Part shown: positions 51,177-60,040 of the stretch, piece after piece
How the letters are laid out: each line of letters begins with the position of its first letter
How positions within the stretch are numbered: position 1 is the first letter of the stretch
Assembly (NCBI GenBank): GCA_046484625.1
Contig: JAWOIO010000127.1
Location: forward strand, 34,889-98,888
Reading direction: 5' to 3'
Origin: DASUAO01 sp046484625
Lineage (GTDB): Bacteria; Actinomycetota; Acidimicrobiia; IMCC26256; PALSA-555
Length of the DNA: 64,000 nucleotides
The notes under the pieces: generated by a model
Told to the model about the DNA's origin: nothing
Databases searched by the model: none
The model's input: the letters and a program-made list of their open reading frames with translations, nothing else
Program-made: the position numbers and the translations under genes

Positions 51177-52255
51177 CAGGCCGTCTCTCCTTCGAGCAGC
51201 AGCGTCGCGTCGGTGCCGGCCTTCCGGTTGCGTTCGAGCGCTTCGATCCCCTCGGGGGTGCCGACCGGGAACCAGCAGCGGAACTGGTGGCCGTCGCCGG
51301 CGTCCGTCAGCGGGGGCTCTTCGTCCCGGCAGCGGTCCTGGACGTAGGCGCAGCGCGGGGCGAACTTGCAGCCGGGCGGTGGGTTCACGAGGTCCGGGGG
51401 GCGCCCGGGGATGGTGGCCAGCCGGGTGTGGCTCGCATCGTCGATCTTGGGGATCGACGAGAGCAGCGCTGCGGTGTACGGCATCTTCATGGTACGGAAG
51501 AGCACGTTCGTCGGAGCCTTCTCGACGATGCGCCCCGCGTACATGACGGCGATCTCGTCGGCCCGACCCGCGACGACCCCGAGGTCGTGGGTGATCAGCA
51601 CCATCGCCATGAAGCGCTCGCGTTGCTGGCCGCGCATGAGGTCGAGGACCTGGGCCTGCACGGTGACGTCGAGGGCCGTGGTTGGCTCGTCGGCGAACAG
51701 GACCTTCGGCCCGCAGGCGAGCGCGACCGCGATGCACACTCGCTGACGCATGCCGCCAGAGAGCTGGTGGGGGTACTCGTTGAGCCGTCGCGCGGGTTCC
51801 GGGATGCGGACCGAGGCCAGCATGCTCTCGGCGAGCTCGTTCGCGTAGTCCTTGGTGACGTCGAGGTGCTGGCGGATCGACTCGGTGATCTGCTTCCCGA
51901 TCTTCATGACCGGGTTCAGCGACGTCATCGGATCCTGGAAGATCATCGACATCTGCGCGCCCCAGTAGTCGCGCATCTGCTTCGGGGTGAGGTCGATCAG
52001 CTCCTGTCCGTCGAGCTTGATCGACCCCTCACGCACGAGGCCGCGCTTGGGCAGCAGGCCCATGACGGAGCGCGCGAGCACGGTCTTGCCGCATCCCGAC
52101 TCGCCGACGATCCCGATGGTCTTGCCCCGCTCGAGCGTGAAGCTGACGCCGTCGACGGCGCGGACGAGACCGCGATCGGTCTGGAAGTGCGTCTTGACGT
52201 CGGTGACCTCGAGGAGGGAGCCCTCGAACGGGGCGTCGCCGAACCGGTCGCTCAC
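51176..52255 (-). CDS. oppD: Oligopeptide/dipeptide ABC transporter ATP-binding protein OppD
   Basis: ABC ATPase of 359 aa with Walker A GESGCGKT, Q-loop MIFQDPMTSLNP, signature LSGGMRQR and Walker B VLFADEPTTALD. The C-terminal oligo_HPY region has the same type of cysteine cluster as its partner OppF (CKFAPRCAYVQDRC). The GTG at 52255 lies in a 4-base overlap with oppC. OppD and OppF form the heterodimeric motor on the cytoplasmic face. Confidence 0.93.
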   Translation of the reverse strand: MSDRFGDAPFEGSLLEVTDVKTHFQTDRGLVRAVDGVSFTLERGKTIGIVGESGCGKTVLARSVMGLLPKRGLVREGSIKLDGQELIDLTPKQMRDYWGAQMSMIFQDPMTSLNPVMKIGKQITESIRQHLDVTKDYANELAESMLASVRIPEPARRLNEYPHQLSGGMRQRVCIAVALACGPKVLFADEPTTALDVTVQAQVLDLMRGQQRERFMAMVLITHDLGVVAGRADEIAVMYAGRIVEKAPTNVLFRTMKMPYTAALLSSIPKIDDASHTRLATIPGRPPDLVNPPPGCKFAPRCAYVQDRCRDEEPPLTDAGDGHQFRCWFPVGTPEGIEALERNRKAGTDATLLLEGETA

Positions 52256-53277
52256 AGCGCGCCCTCCCGTACGTCGAAGCGGGCTCTGATGACGTCGCCG
52301 AGGTAGTTGAGCGAGAGCACGGTGAAGAAGATCATGATCGAGGCCTCGAACACGATGTGGGGCGACTTGAAGAGGTTCCCCCGGTCGAGGGCGATGATGT
52401 TGCCCCACGACGGGGTGGGTGGTTGCACGCCGACGCCGAGGATGCTGAGCGTGCCCTCGGCGACGATCGCCACCGCGATGCCGAGGAGCGAGATCGAGAA
52501 CATCGCCGGGAGCACGTTCGGGAGCACCTCGCGGACCATGACCCGTCCGTTCTTGGCGCCCTGCGCGCGGGCGGCGAGCACGAACTCGCGTTGGGCCCAG
52601 CTGAGTGCGCTCGCCCGGGTGATGCGCCCGACAAGGGGGATGGCTACCACCCCGATGGCGATGATGAGGATGAGCTCGGGCGGAAGGCCGCTCGTCGCGG
52701 CCTCGCTGGGGCTGCCCTGGAGGAACGCGACCAGCGCGAGCGCCATGATCACCGACGGGACCGAGAGCAGGACGTTGAACATCCCGGTGAGGAAGGTGTC
52801 GGCCTTGCCGCCGAAGTAGCCGGCCGCGAGCCCCAGCGAGCCGCCGACGATGAAGCCGAGGGCGATCGCACCGGTTGCCACCAGCATCGAGGTCCACGCC
52901 CCCAGCGCGAGCCGCGCGGCCATGCTGCGTCCGTTGCTGTCGCACCCGAGGAGGTAGCCGTCGGCGGTGCCCTCATCGGCGAAGGGACCCTTGCGAGCAC
53001 ACTCGGCAACGCTCTCGAACGGATCGCCCCACGTGACGATGCCTGTCTTCGCGAGGATCGCGATCGCGATGATGGCGACCATCCAGCCGATGGCGAGCTT
53101 TGCGCCGAGGCCGAACGGCGTGCCCTTCGCGCCCTTGCCCTCGCCGCCCGCGCCGACCGCGGCCGTCCGGATGTCGGCGCTCTGCCCGAGGAAGCCGCCG
53201 CTGACGGACTCCTCGACGATCGTCTCGGCCGACGACTGGATCTCGCCGCCGAACTCGTCAGACGGCGGCGCGGGCAC
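52252..53277 (-). CDS. oppC: Oligopeptide/dipeptide ABC transporter permease OppC
   Basis: Membrane protein of 341 aa: a long cytoplasmic N-terminus of about 60 residues, an N-terminal OppC_N helix, a periplasmic stretch with two cysteines (AECARKG, LLGCDSNGR), and a five-helix BPD_transp_1 core with the EAA-type loop RAQGAKNGRVMVREVLPNVLP. The exported cysteine pair is unusual and may form a disulfide. GTG 53277 overlaps the oppB end by 20 bases; later starts in the soluble N-terminus are possible. Confidence 0.9.
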   Translation of the reverse strand: MPAPPSDEFGGEIQSSAETIVEESVSGGFLGQSADIRTAAVGAGGEGKGAKGTPFGLGAKLAIGWMVAIIAIAILAKTGIVTWGDPFESVAECARKGPFADEGTADGYLLGCDSNGRSMAARLALGAWTSMLVATGAIALGFIVGGSLGLAAGYFGGKADTFLTGMFNVLLSVPSVIMALALVAFLQGSPSEAATSGLPPELILIIAIGVVAIPLVGRITRASALSWAQREFVLAARAQGAKNGRVMVREVLPNVLPAMFSISLLGIAVAIVAEGTLSILGVGVQPPTPSWGNIIALDRGNLFKSPHIVFEASIMIFFTVLSLNYLGDVIRARFDVREGAL

Positions 53278-54253
53278 GGCGAATCCTCGGGTCGAGTACG
53301 GAGTACAGGAAGTCGACGAAGAAGTTGATGAGCACGAAGAGCACGGCGATCACCAGGATGTAGCCCTGCAGCTCGACGTACTCGCGGGCGCTGATGGCCT
53401 GGAAGATCTTCAAACCCATCCCGGGGATCTGGAAGATGACCTCGATGACGACCGCGCCGCCGATCAGGGTGCCCACGTTGAGCCCGGCGACCGTCAGCAG
53501 CGTCAGACTCGACGGGCGGAGCGCGTGGCGCCAGAGGATCCGCCGATTGGAGATCCCCTTCGCCTTGGCCATCGTGATGAAGTTCTCCTGGAGCGTGGCG
53601 ATCATGTCGCTGCGCAGGAGGCGCATGTAGACCGCGATCTGTCCGACGGCCAACGTGATCGCGGGCAGGATCATGAACCGGATGTGCTCGGCGACGTCGG
53701 GGTTGCGCGACGAGTCGAAGAACTGGTCGAGCAGCCCGGGGGCGTACCCGCCGGTCGGGAGCCACTTGAGCTCGGCGCCGACGAAGTACGAGAGCATCAG
53801 CGCGAGGACGAAGTTGGGCAGGGCGAGCATGGCGAACGCCGTGGTGTTGAGGGCGTTGTCGGTCCGGGTGCCGCTCCGGTAGGCGGTGAGGATCCCGAGG
53901 GGGATCGCGAAGAGCAGCGCGAGCACCTGGGCGTAGATCATGAGCTGGAGCGACACCGGCAACGATTGCTTCACGAGGTCGCTCACCGGGCGCCCCGACG
54001 AGTACTGCGTCCCGAGGTCGCCCTGGAGCAGCCCCGTGACGTAGTCCCAGTACTGGCCGAGGAAGCTCTTGTCGAGGCCGAGGTCGGCCGCGAGCGCCTC
54101 GCGCTGGGCGTCGGTCCCGAACGGGATGATGACGTTGGTGGGGTCACCCGGCAGGAGCCGAACGAGGAGGAAGGTGAAGAAGCTCACGACCAGCAGCACG
54201 ATGGCCAGCTGCGCGAACCGCTTCCCTATGAGTCGGACGAGCTCCGACGACAT
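53258..54253 (-). CDS. oppB: Oligopeptide/dipeptide ABC transporter permease OppB
   Basis: Membrane protein of 331 aa with six helices. The first helix is followed by LLPGDPTNVII, the periplasmic loop carries GDLGTQYSSGRPV, and the EAA loop is AKAKGISNRRILWRHALRP. These are the usual OppB/DppB features. ATG 54253 is clear, 35 bases after the oppA stop in transcription order. It pairs with OppC to form the channel. Confidence 0.93.
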   Translation of the reverse strand: MSSELVRLIGKRFAQLAIVLLVVSFFTFLLVRLLPGDPTNVIIPFGTDAQREALAADLGLDKSFLGQYWDYVTGLLQGDLGTQYSSGRPVSDLVKQSLPVSLQLMIYAQVLALLFAIPLGILTAYRSGTRTDNALNTTAFAMLALPNFVLALMLSYFVGAELKWLPTGGYAPGLLDQFFDSSRNPDVAEHIRFMILPAITLAVGQIAVYMRLLRSDMIATLQENFITMAKAKGISNRRILWRHALRPSSLTLLTVAGLNVGTLIGGAVVIEVIFQIPGMGLKIFQAISAREYVELQGYILVIAVLFVLINFFVDFLYSVLDPRIRRARAAV

Positions 54254-54288
54254 CCTTGCTCGACTCCTGCCGGGTTCCCCTACCTACC

Positions 54289-55941
54289 TCAGGACTTGCT
54301 CAGCCCGTGGACCGGGATCCGGCCGTACACGAAGAGCGGCTTGCCGCCGCCGTCGGGCAGCTTCGGCAACGTGACCTTCGCGTCCGGCACCGACGCGATG
54401 GTCCAGTCGACGAACCACGCCGGGACGATGTAGTTGCCGGCCGCCATCGCCTTGTTGAAGTCGGTGTAGATCTTGTCGATCGCAGCCGGGTCGGACTCAC
54501 CACGCCCCGCGTCCAGCGCCGCCTGGGTGGTGGCGTCGTTGAACTGCGAGAAGTTGATGAAGTTCCCGGTGTCGGCATTCGACCACCACGGGTAGTTGTC
54601 GGGGTCCGACGACGTGGTGTAGCCGCCGTGCAGGTTGCGCCAGAGCAGCACGTCGATCGAGCCGGCCAACGCCTCGTTGATCAGCGTGGCCTGGTCGAAC
54701 AGGGCGATGTCGGCCTCGATGCCGGCCGTGCCGAGCTCTTCCTTGAGGAGCTGGGCCTCGGCGGAGTTCTCGGGGTCCGACGTGGTGCCGAGCACGATGT
54801 TGAACTCGCCGCCGCTCTCTGCCTTGTACTGCTCGACGAGGGCCTTGGCCTCCTTCAGGTTGAACTTCGGGTAGCCCGCGTTCTTCAGGTACCCGGGCGC
54901 ATCGACGTCCATGTTGCTGTTGGCGACGTCGAAGAGGCCCTTGTTGCGGATCTGGTTGATCTTGTTCTTGTCGATCGCGGTGGCGAACGCCTCGCGGGCG
55001 ACCGGGTTGTCGAAGGGGGCGTTCTTCGACAGCAGTACGTAGTAGCGGATCTCCCGCACGCCGGGCTTCTGCTTCAGGAGGTTCGCGGTGCTCGAGCCGA
55101 GGTTGTTGACCGTGTCGATCTGCTGCGCGCTCGACGTGTGGATGACGTCGAGCTGGCCGCCCTGGAGCTGGTTCACGCGCACCGCACCGTCGACGACGGG
55201 CACGAACGTGATCGAGTCGGCCTTCGGGTAGCCCTTCTGCCAGTAGTCGGGGTTCTTGGTGACGACCGTCTTCTCGTTCTGGAGGTACTCCTCGAGCACG
55301 AACGGCCCGGTGCCGATCATCTTGGTGGCGCACTCCTCGCCCGAGTTGATCTGCTCGGGCGCCATCACGCCGGAGCGGCCGGTGAGGTAGAGGTAGGCGC
55401 CGAAGTCGGCGACGGGGACGTTCGTGGTCACTTTGACGGTCAGCGGGTCGACGACGGTGACGTCGGCGATGAACCCGAGCACGACCTTCAGCAGCGGGCC
55501 CGCGTTGGGTGCCCCCTCGGCGCCACGCTTGGCGTCGAGGTCGAGCTTGACCGCCGCCGCGTCGAGTGCCTCACCGTTGTGGAAGGTGATGCCCTCGCGC
55601 AGCCCGATCGTCCACTCGGTGAAGTCGGCGTTGGGCTCGAGCGACTCGGCGAGGTAGGGGACCGACTCGCCCTTGGAGTTGGGCACGGTGAGGGTGTCGT
55701 ACACCGCGGCCACGACCTGGATGCCCGAGATCGCGAGCTGGGCGCGGGAGAGGCAGTAGTTGGTGGTCTCGGCCTCGAGCCCGAACGTCAGGTCGCCGCC
55801 GCCCTTCTGCTGGGCGCGGCCCCTGTCGGTCGAGGCGCCACTGACGCCGGCGAACGCGACGGAGACGAGCCCCAGCGCGGCGATCGCGGCGCCGAAGCGC
55901 GTCCAGCGGCGGCGAGGTGCGTGCCGGTACGAGTGACCCAC
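54289..55941 (-). CDS. oppA: Extracellular solute-binding protein, family 5 (OppA-like)
   Basis: Secreted binding protein of 550 aa that delivers peptides or similar solutes to OppBCDF. It has an Arg-rich N-terminus and a hydrophobic signal segment (FGAAIAALGLVSVAFAGVSG) but no lipobox cysteine near it, so anchoring is unclear. SBP_bac_5 features: YLAESLEPNADFTEWTIGLR, GTGPFVLEEY and AREAFATAIDKNKI. The ligand is unknown. GTG 55941 is the start, with a transcript leader of about 85 bases. First gene of the operon. Confidence 0.92.
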   Translation of the reverse strand: MGHSYRHAPRRRWTRFGAAIAALGLVSVAFAGVSGASTDRGRAQQKGGGDLTFGLEAETTNYCLSRAQLAISGIQVVAAVYDTLTVPNSKGESVPYLAESLEPNADFTEWTIGLREGITFHNGEALDAAAVKLDLDAKRGAEGAPNAGPLLKVVLGFIADVTVVDPLTVKVTTNVPVADFGAYLYLTGRSGVMAPEQINSGEECATKMIGTGPFVLEEYLQNEKTVVTKNPDYWQKGYPKADSITFVPVVDGAVRVNQLQGGQLDVIHTSSAQQIDTVNNLGSSTANLLKQKPGVREIRYYVLLSKNAPFDNPVAREAFATAIDKNKINQIRNKGLFDVANSNMDVDAPGYLKNAGYPKFNLKEAKALVEQYKAESGGEFNIVLGTTSDPENSAEAQLLKEELGTAGIEADIALFDQATLINEALAGSIDVLLWRNLHGGYTTSSDPDNYPWWSNADTGNFINFSQFNDATTQAALDAGRGESDPAAIDKIYTDFNKAMAAGNYIVPAWFVDWTIASVPDAKVTLPKLPDGGGKPLFVYGRIPVHGLSKS

Positions 55942-56011
55942 GATGTTCCCCCTGAGGCTCCTGAGCGCGGTGCGCCGTGGTTGGACGTGATGAGTGTCGG
56001 TCGTGCCGGTC

Positions 56012-56061
56012 TGTGACGCCGGTCACGGGCCGCACTCTAGAAGCCAGACGGCCCCTGTCAA
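56012..56061 (-). promoter_or_regulatory. opp operon promoter with CRP/GlxR-like site
   Basis: On the minus strand TTGACA (complement of 56056-56061) and TAGAGT (complement of 56034-56039) are 16 bases apart. Directly at the expected start point lies TGTGA-N6-TCACG (56012-56027), nine of ten matches to the CRP/GlxR consensus TGTGA-N6-TCACA. A regulator bound here would repress. The rest of the 319-base gap to the multicopper oxidase is GC-rich with no other clear feature. Confidence 0.75.
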
Positions 56062-56260
56062 TCGCGGGAGGCCGGGGGATCGCCCGCGATCGGACCCCGG
56101 GGTCGAGCCGTTCGGGCCCGGAGACCCGGGTCGAGGGGTCGAAAGACCCTGGGGACCGAACCCCGGATCCAGGAACCTGGCCCGGTCGGCCCTTCCGGGG
56201 TCCTGATGTACGGCGCCGAGATCGAGGCCGTCCGCGGCCGGACTGCAGGGAGGACCGTTG

Positions 56261-57685
56261 GTGGCTGGAGCAGGTGCAGGCGAGGCAGGTGCAGGCGAGG
56301 CTGGTGCAGGTGAGAAGGACGCCCACGAGAGGGACGCCCACGGGTTCGGGGTTGCGACCTCGATGTTCACCTTGCTCACGGTGGTGCTGGCGTTCGCAGC
56401 GCTCGCCGTCGCGGGATCCGCGTTCTCGAAGAGCAACGACGCCGAAGACGCGGCGGTCGCGGCGAACGCACCCAGGATCTCGGCGACCGACTTCGCGCTG
56501 ACGCCGAGTTCGGTCGCAGGCGGCGATGTCATCGCCGTCAGCAACGACGGCCAGGTCGTGCACAACCTGGCGATCAAGGGCACCGACCTCATCACCGAGG
56601 ACCTCCAGCCGGGCGACACCGCGACGCTCGACGTCAGCGAGCTCGACGACGGTGCGTACGAGATGTACTGCGAGATTCCCGGTCACCGCGACGCGGGGAT
56701 GAAAGGCACCTTGACCGTCGGGAGCGGCGGGGGAGGCCACGCCGGTCACGGAGGCGAGTCCGGCAGCGCCGGTGCCGACGACAAGACGTTGCTCGCGGGG
56801 AACGACGACAGCGACGCGCTCATGAAGGAGCCGGTCGACGCGTACGTCGCGCAGCTCGAGGAGGGTGCGAACACCGAGGGTGTCGGCAACGTCCCGCTCG
56901 AGCCGACGATCCTGGCGGACGGCACGAAGGAGTTCGCGCTCACGACCGAGGTGGTCGACTGGGAGGTCGAGCCGGGCAAGAAGGTGCGCGCGTGGGCGTA
57001 CAACGGGATGGTGCCCGGACCGCTCATTCGGGTGAACACCGGCGACAACGTGCGGGTCGTTCTCGACAACCAGCTGCCGCAGTCGACGGCGATCCACTTC
57101 CACGGCATCGAGACGCCGAACGCGATGGACGGTGTCCCCGACGTCACGCAGGAGCCGGTGAAGCCGGGCAAGAAGTTCGTCTACGAGTTCGTTGCGAAGG
57201 GTCCGGCGGTGGGCATGTACCACTCGCACCACCACGCCGAGCACCAGATCCCCGACGGTCTCGCGGGCGCGTTCATCATCGACGACCTTCCCGTCCCCGC
57301 GGGGGTCGTGGTGTCACAGCGAGTCCCGATGGTGCTGAACGACGCCGGGGTGATCGGCCTCACGCTCAACGGCAAGTCGTTCCCGGCGACCGCGCCCGTG
57401 CTCGCGAAGCAGGGCGAGTGGGTGCTGATCGACTACATGAACGAGGGCCTGCAGATCCACCCGATGCACCTGCACGGCCTGCCGCAGCTCGTCATCGCCA
57501 AGGACGGCTTCCCGCTTCCCCAGCCCCAGAAGATGGACACGGTGAACGTGGCGCCGGGTGAGCGTTACTCCGTGCTGGTGCAGGCAACGCTTCCCGGTGT
57601 GTGGGCCTGGCACTGCCACATCCTCACCCACGCCGAGCGCGACACCGGCATGTTCGGGATGGTCACGACCTTCATCGTCCAGTAG
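56261..57685 (+). CDS. Multicopper oxidase with fused N-terminal cupredoxin domain
   Basis: Secreted or membrane-anchored copper protein of 474 aa: Gly/Ala/Glu repeat N-terminus, one membrane helix at about residues 34-56, a blue-copper cupredoxin domain (about 70-155; ligands in HNL and YCEIPGHRDAGM), a His-rich linker, then a two-domain oxidase with HFHG, YHSHHH, HPMHLHG and HCHILTHAERDTGM. The last supplies His, Cys and Met for the type 1 site. Such three-cupredoxin layouts are known for small laccases and nitrite-reductase-like enzymes; the substrate is unknown. GTG 56261 has GGGAGGA six bases upstream. The 3' end overlaps the convergent esterase. Confidence 0.88.
   Translation: MAGAGAGEAGAGEAGAGEKDAHERDAHGFGVATSMFTLLTVVLAFAALAVAGSAFSKSNDAEDAAVAANAPRISATDFALTPSSVAGGDVIAVSNDGQVVHNLAIKGTDLITEDLQPGDTATLDVSELDDGAYEMYCEIPGHRDAGMKGTLTVGSGGGGHAGHGGESGSAGADDKTLLAGNDDSDALMKEPVDAYVAQLEEGANTEGVGNVPLEPTILADGTKEFALTTEVVDWEVEPGKKVRAWAYNGMVPGPLIRVNTGDNVRVVLDNQLPQSTAIHFHGIETPNAMDGVPDVTQEPVKPGKKFVYEFVAKGPAVGMYHSHHHAEHQIPDGLAGAFIIDDLPVPAGVVVSQRVPMVLNDAGVIGLTLNGKSFPATAPVLAKQGEWVLIDYMNEGLQIHPMHLHGLPQLVIAKDGFPLPQPQKMDTVNVAPGERYSVLVQATLPGVWAWHCHILTHAERDTGMFGMVTTFIVQ
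56270..56314 (+). repeat. Three 15-bp tandem repeats in the multicopper oxidase start
   Basis: Three copies of a GCAGGTGCAGGCGAG unit (the third with three changes) encode AGAGE three times in the cytoplasmic N-terminus. Like the ftsK repeats they keep the reading frame. Confidence 0.85.
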
Positions 57686-59003
57686 CCCTACACGCTTTGG
57701 CGTCGCTCACCTGTTGTCCAGACACGTCGAGCGACGCCAAAGCCATGGTCGTCGGGTCGGTCGCTACGGAACCAGCGTCCGTCGGTGCTCCGCCGTCGAG
57801 GAGCTCGGGAAGGCGGCTGAGGTAGCGCACGATTCCGTCGACGGACGTGTCGCCCCAGGTCGAGTGGAACACGTCGAACGCATGGGGTGCGCCCGGGAGC
57901 TCGACGAGCACCGCCTCGACGCCCGCGTCTTGGAGGGTCGACGCCAGTCGCCGCGCCTGCGCGATCGGGACCAGATTGTCGATCGTGCCGTGGAGCAGGA
58001 GAAAAGGAGGGGCACCCGACTCGACGCGATGCATCGGTGACGCCTCGCGGTACGCCGCGAGGCCGTCCGGATCGAGCGCGCTGGCACCGACCACCATGTG
58101 GCCCATGGACGACGAGATCCGCCGTCCGACCCGGGAGCCGAAACGCGTGAAGAGCTCCTCCAGGTCGTACGCGCCGTAGATCGGGATGCACGCGGTGACC
58201 GACGTGTCGACGTCCTCGAAGCCCGGCTGGAACGCGGGATCGTTCGTGGTCAGTCCGACCATCGCCGCGAGATGGCCCCCAGCGGAGCCACCGGTGACCA
58301 CCACCCGTGTGGGGTCGCCTCCGAATTCAGCGACGTGCTCGCGGATCCAGCGCAACGCGAGCTTGCAGTCGACGAGGTGGTCCGGGTGCTTCGCACGGGG
58401 GCTGAGTCGGTAGTTGATCGCGACACACACCCAACCGGCACGCGCGAGCGCGTTCATCAGCGGGCGGCCCTGGGTGTTCTTGGTCCCGACCATCCATGCG
58501 CCGCCGTGGATCTGGAGCAGGACCGGCGCGTTCGTCGCTCCGGCCGCGGGTCGATAGACGTCGAGCAGGTGTCGGTGTCCGGCTCCCTCGGCGTAGCGGA
58601 TCCCCGGGATGCGTTCCACCGCTCGGGTGCGCATCGACATCGGGAGCATCACCGATCGCCGGTTCCGACGAATGCGTCGGCGTGGCTCGACCTCGAGTGC
58701 GGCCAACGCCGAGTCGAACGCGTGGACCCCGTGTCGAGCTCGCCGCCATTGCACGAGCAGCCCCGCCATGGCGGCGACGACCAATCCGAGTCCGACCCAT
58801 CCGGGCCATGCCGTGAGCCCACCAACTGCCGCGAGTGTCGCGGTGGTCACGGGGATCAGCACGAGCCACCACGCGGCGAGCCCGGCTCCGAGCCATGACA
58901 CGAAGAACGCGGGGAAGAGCAGCACCCAGTGGTCGACGGTGACGAGTGCAGGAATCGTGATCATCGCGAGCACGACGCCGAGCGCGAGGAGGACCCACGG
59001 CAT
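57672..59003 (-). CDS. Alpha/beta-hydrolase esterase with N-terminal membrane helices
   Basis: A 443-aa protein: three to four hydrophobic helices in the first 110 residues, then a hormone-sensitive-lipase-like carboxylesterase domain. Seen: the oxyanion-hole HGGAWMVG, YRLSPRAKHP, the nucleophile elbow GGSAGGHLA, and late Asp/His in HGTIDNLVPI and GAPHAFDVF. It is similar to actinobacterial LipO/LipC-type esterases. ATG 59003 begins at MPWVLLALGVVLAM; the frame continues upstream only as antisense. The last 23 codons run through a terminator-like hairpin (57694-57743) and the stop overlaps the multicopper oxidase by 14 bases. Confidence 0.87.
   Translation of the reverse strand: MPWVLLALGVVLAMITIPALVTVDHWVLLFPAFFVSWLGAGLAAWWLVLIPVTTATLAAVGGLTAWPGWVGLGLVVAAMAGLLVQWRRARHGVHAFDSALAALEVEPRRRIRRNRRSVMLPMSMRTRAVERIPGIRYAEGAGHRHLLDVYRPAAGATNAPVLLQIHGGAWMVGTKNTQGRPLMNALARAGWVCVAINYRLSPRAKHPDHLVDCKLALRWIREHVAEFGGDPTRVVVTGGSAGGHLAAMVGLTTNDPAFQPGFEDVDTSVTACIPIYGAYDLEELFTRFGSRVGRRISSSMGHMVVGASALDPDGLAAYREASPMHRVESGAPPFLLLHGTIDNLVPIAQARRLASTLQDAGVEAVLVELPGAPHAFDVFHSTWGDTSVDGIVRYLSRLPELLDGGAPTDAGSVATDPTTMALASLDVSGQQVSDAKACRATGR
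57694..57743. terminator. Hairpin inside the esterase C-terminus, GGCGTC family
   Basis: Perfect 15-bp arms GCTTTGGCGTCGCTC (57694-57708) and complement (57729-57743). It follows the multicopper oxidase stop by 8 bases and should terminate it. On the minus strand both arms are translated as the end of the esterase (ALASLDVSGQQVSDAKA). Confidence 0.75.
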
Positions 59004-59005
59004 GT

Positions 59006-59866
59006 TCAGACTCCCTTCGGTGTCGTTCCGGCCCTCGCGGCGCCCCCATGGTCGATGGCGAGATCGTCGGGGAAGAGCGTTGTCTCGACCGTGCCGGGAG
59101 GAGCACCGCGCCGCACGAACCACTCGGTCCCGAACATCGCGGCGAACGCGTCCTCGGGCATGGCGAGGAAGAACGACTCCTCGTCGACCTGGCTCGCGTG
59201 TGCCGCGAGCGCCCTGCGCTTGACCGCGACGAACTCCGAGACGTCGACCGTCGTCGTGATCTGCGACGCGGGGAGCCCCATCCTGATGTCGTCGGGGTCT
59301 TCGATGCCCTCGGGGATCTCGGCCCCGCTCGCGGTCATCTCGTCGTAGCGGTCGCGAGCGAACTCCTGGACGCGGTCGCGGTTGATCGTCGCCTCGTAGA
59401 CCCGCGACGTCCCCGCGAGCTCGCCGGCGCGCGCGCCGACGCGGTGGACCTGGATGTGGTCCGGGTGGCCGTAGTTCCCGTGCTCGTCGTAGATCGTGAG
59501 GACTTCGGCGTCCTCCTCGCGGAGGATCGCGGCAACGCGTGCGGCCGCCGCCTCGATGTCGGCCTGCCAGAACGAGCCGTCGTCGTGGTTGTGGTGGGTG
59601 TCGACCATCCCCGAGTCGCGGTACCCCAGCCACTCGATCCGGGCGATGCCGAGGATCTCTGCGGCGGTCTCGGTCTCCTGCACCCGCCGCTCGAAGAGCG
59701 TCTCGCCGGGGTCGAGGAAGTCGTCGGCCACCTCGCCGACCTCGCCGCCGGTGGCGACGATCAGCACGACCCGGTGCCCGGCCGCGGCGGCCTGGGCGAT
59801 CACGCCGCCGGTGGCGATGCACTCGTCGTCGGGATGGGCGTGGAAGGTCACGAGCGTTCCGGACAC
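59006..59866 (-). CDS. PIG-L family deacetylase (MshB/Mca-like)
   Basis: Zinc amidase of 286 aa. The metal motif HAHPDDECIATGG is near residue 8 and the third ligand is in YGHPDHIQVHR. The layout (LVTFHAHPDDE, ATGGEVGE, WLGYRDSGM) is close to MshB and Mca of mycothiol metabolism, and closer than the PIG-L protein at 37177. GTG 59866 is chosen: a longer start at ATG 59965 adds 33 low-complexity residues and overlaps the promoter of the divergent gene. It ends two bases before the esterase start, so the two are probably co-transcribed. Confidence 0.87.
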   Translation of the reverse strand: MSGTLVTFHAHPDDECIATGGVIAQAAAAGHRVVLIVATGGEVGEVADDFLDPGETLFERRVQETETAAEILGIARIEWLGYRDSGMVDTHHNHDDGSFWQADIEAAAARVAAILREEDAEVLTIYDEHGNYGHPDHIQVHRVGARAGELAGTSRVYEATINRDRVQEFARDRYDEMTASGAEIPEGIEDPDDIRMGLPASQITTTVDVSEFVAVKRRALAAHASQVDEESFFLAMPEDAFAAMFGTEWFVRRGAPPGTVETTLFPDDLAIDHGGAARAGTTPKGV

Positions 59867-59949
59867 GGTCCCATCGTCGCGCACGGGGACCGGACCCTTC
59901 GGCCCCGACCCGTCGCGGCGGCGCGATCGCTGCGTCGCCGGGGGTGACC

Positions 59950-60007
59950 CTGACGTGTGCGTCATTCCTGGCTAGAGTGCCGCCGTCGACGGAGACACGA
60001 GTCTCCG
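59950..60007 (+). promoter_or_regulatory. Promoter and leader hairpin of the Liv-type transporter
   Basis: CTGACG (59950-59955) and TAGAGT (59973-59978) are spaced by 17 bases. The transcript would start near 59985 and immediately form a perfect 7-bp hairpin, CGGAGAC (59990-59996) with GTCTCCG (60001-60007) and a 4-nt loop. The hairpin at the 5' end may protect or regulate the mRNA. Confidence 0.65.
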
Positions 60008-60040
60008 AGGGCACTGGACTCGGAACCGGGGGGAACACCG

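Noticed and set aside
59867..60038. Longer starts for the PIG-L and esterase genes (to 59965 and 60038)
   Set aside because: The added N-termini are low complexity and overlap the promoter of the divergent binding-protein gene. The conserved domains begin at the shorter starts.
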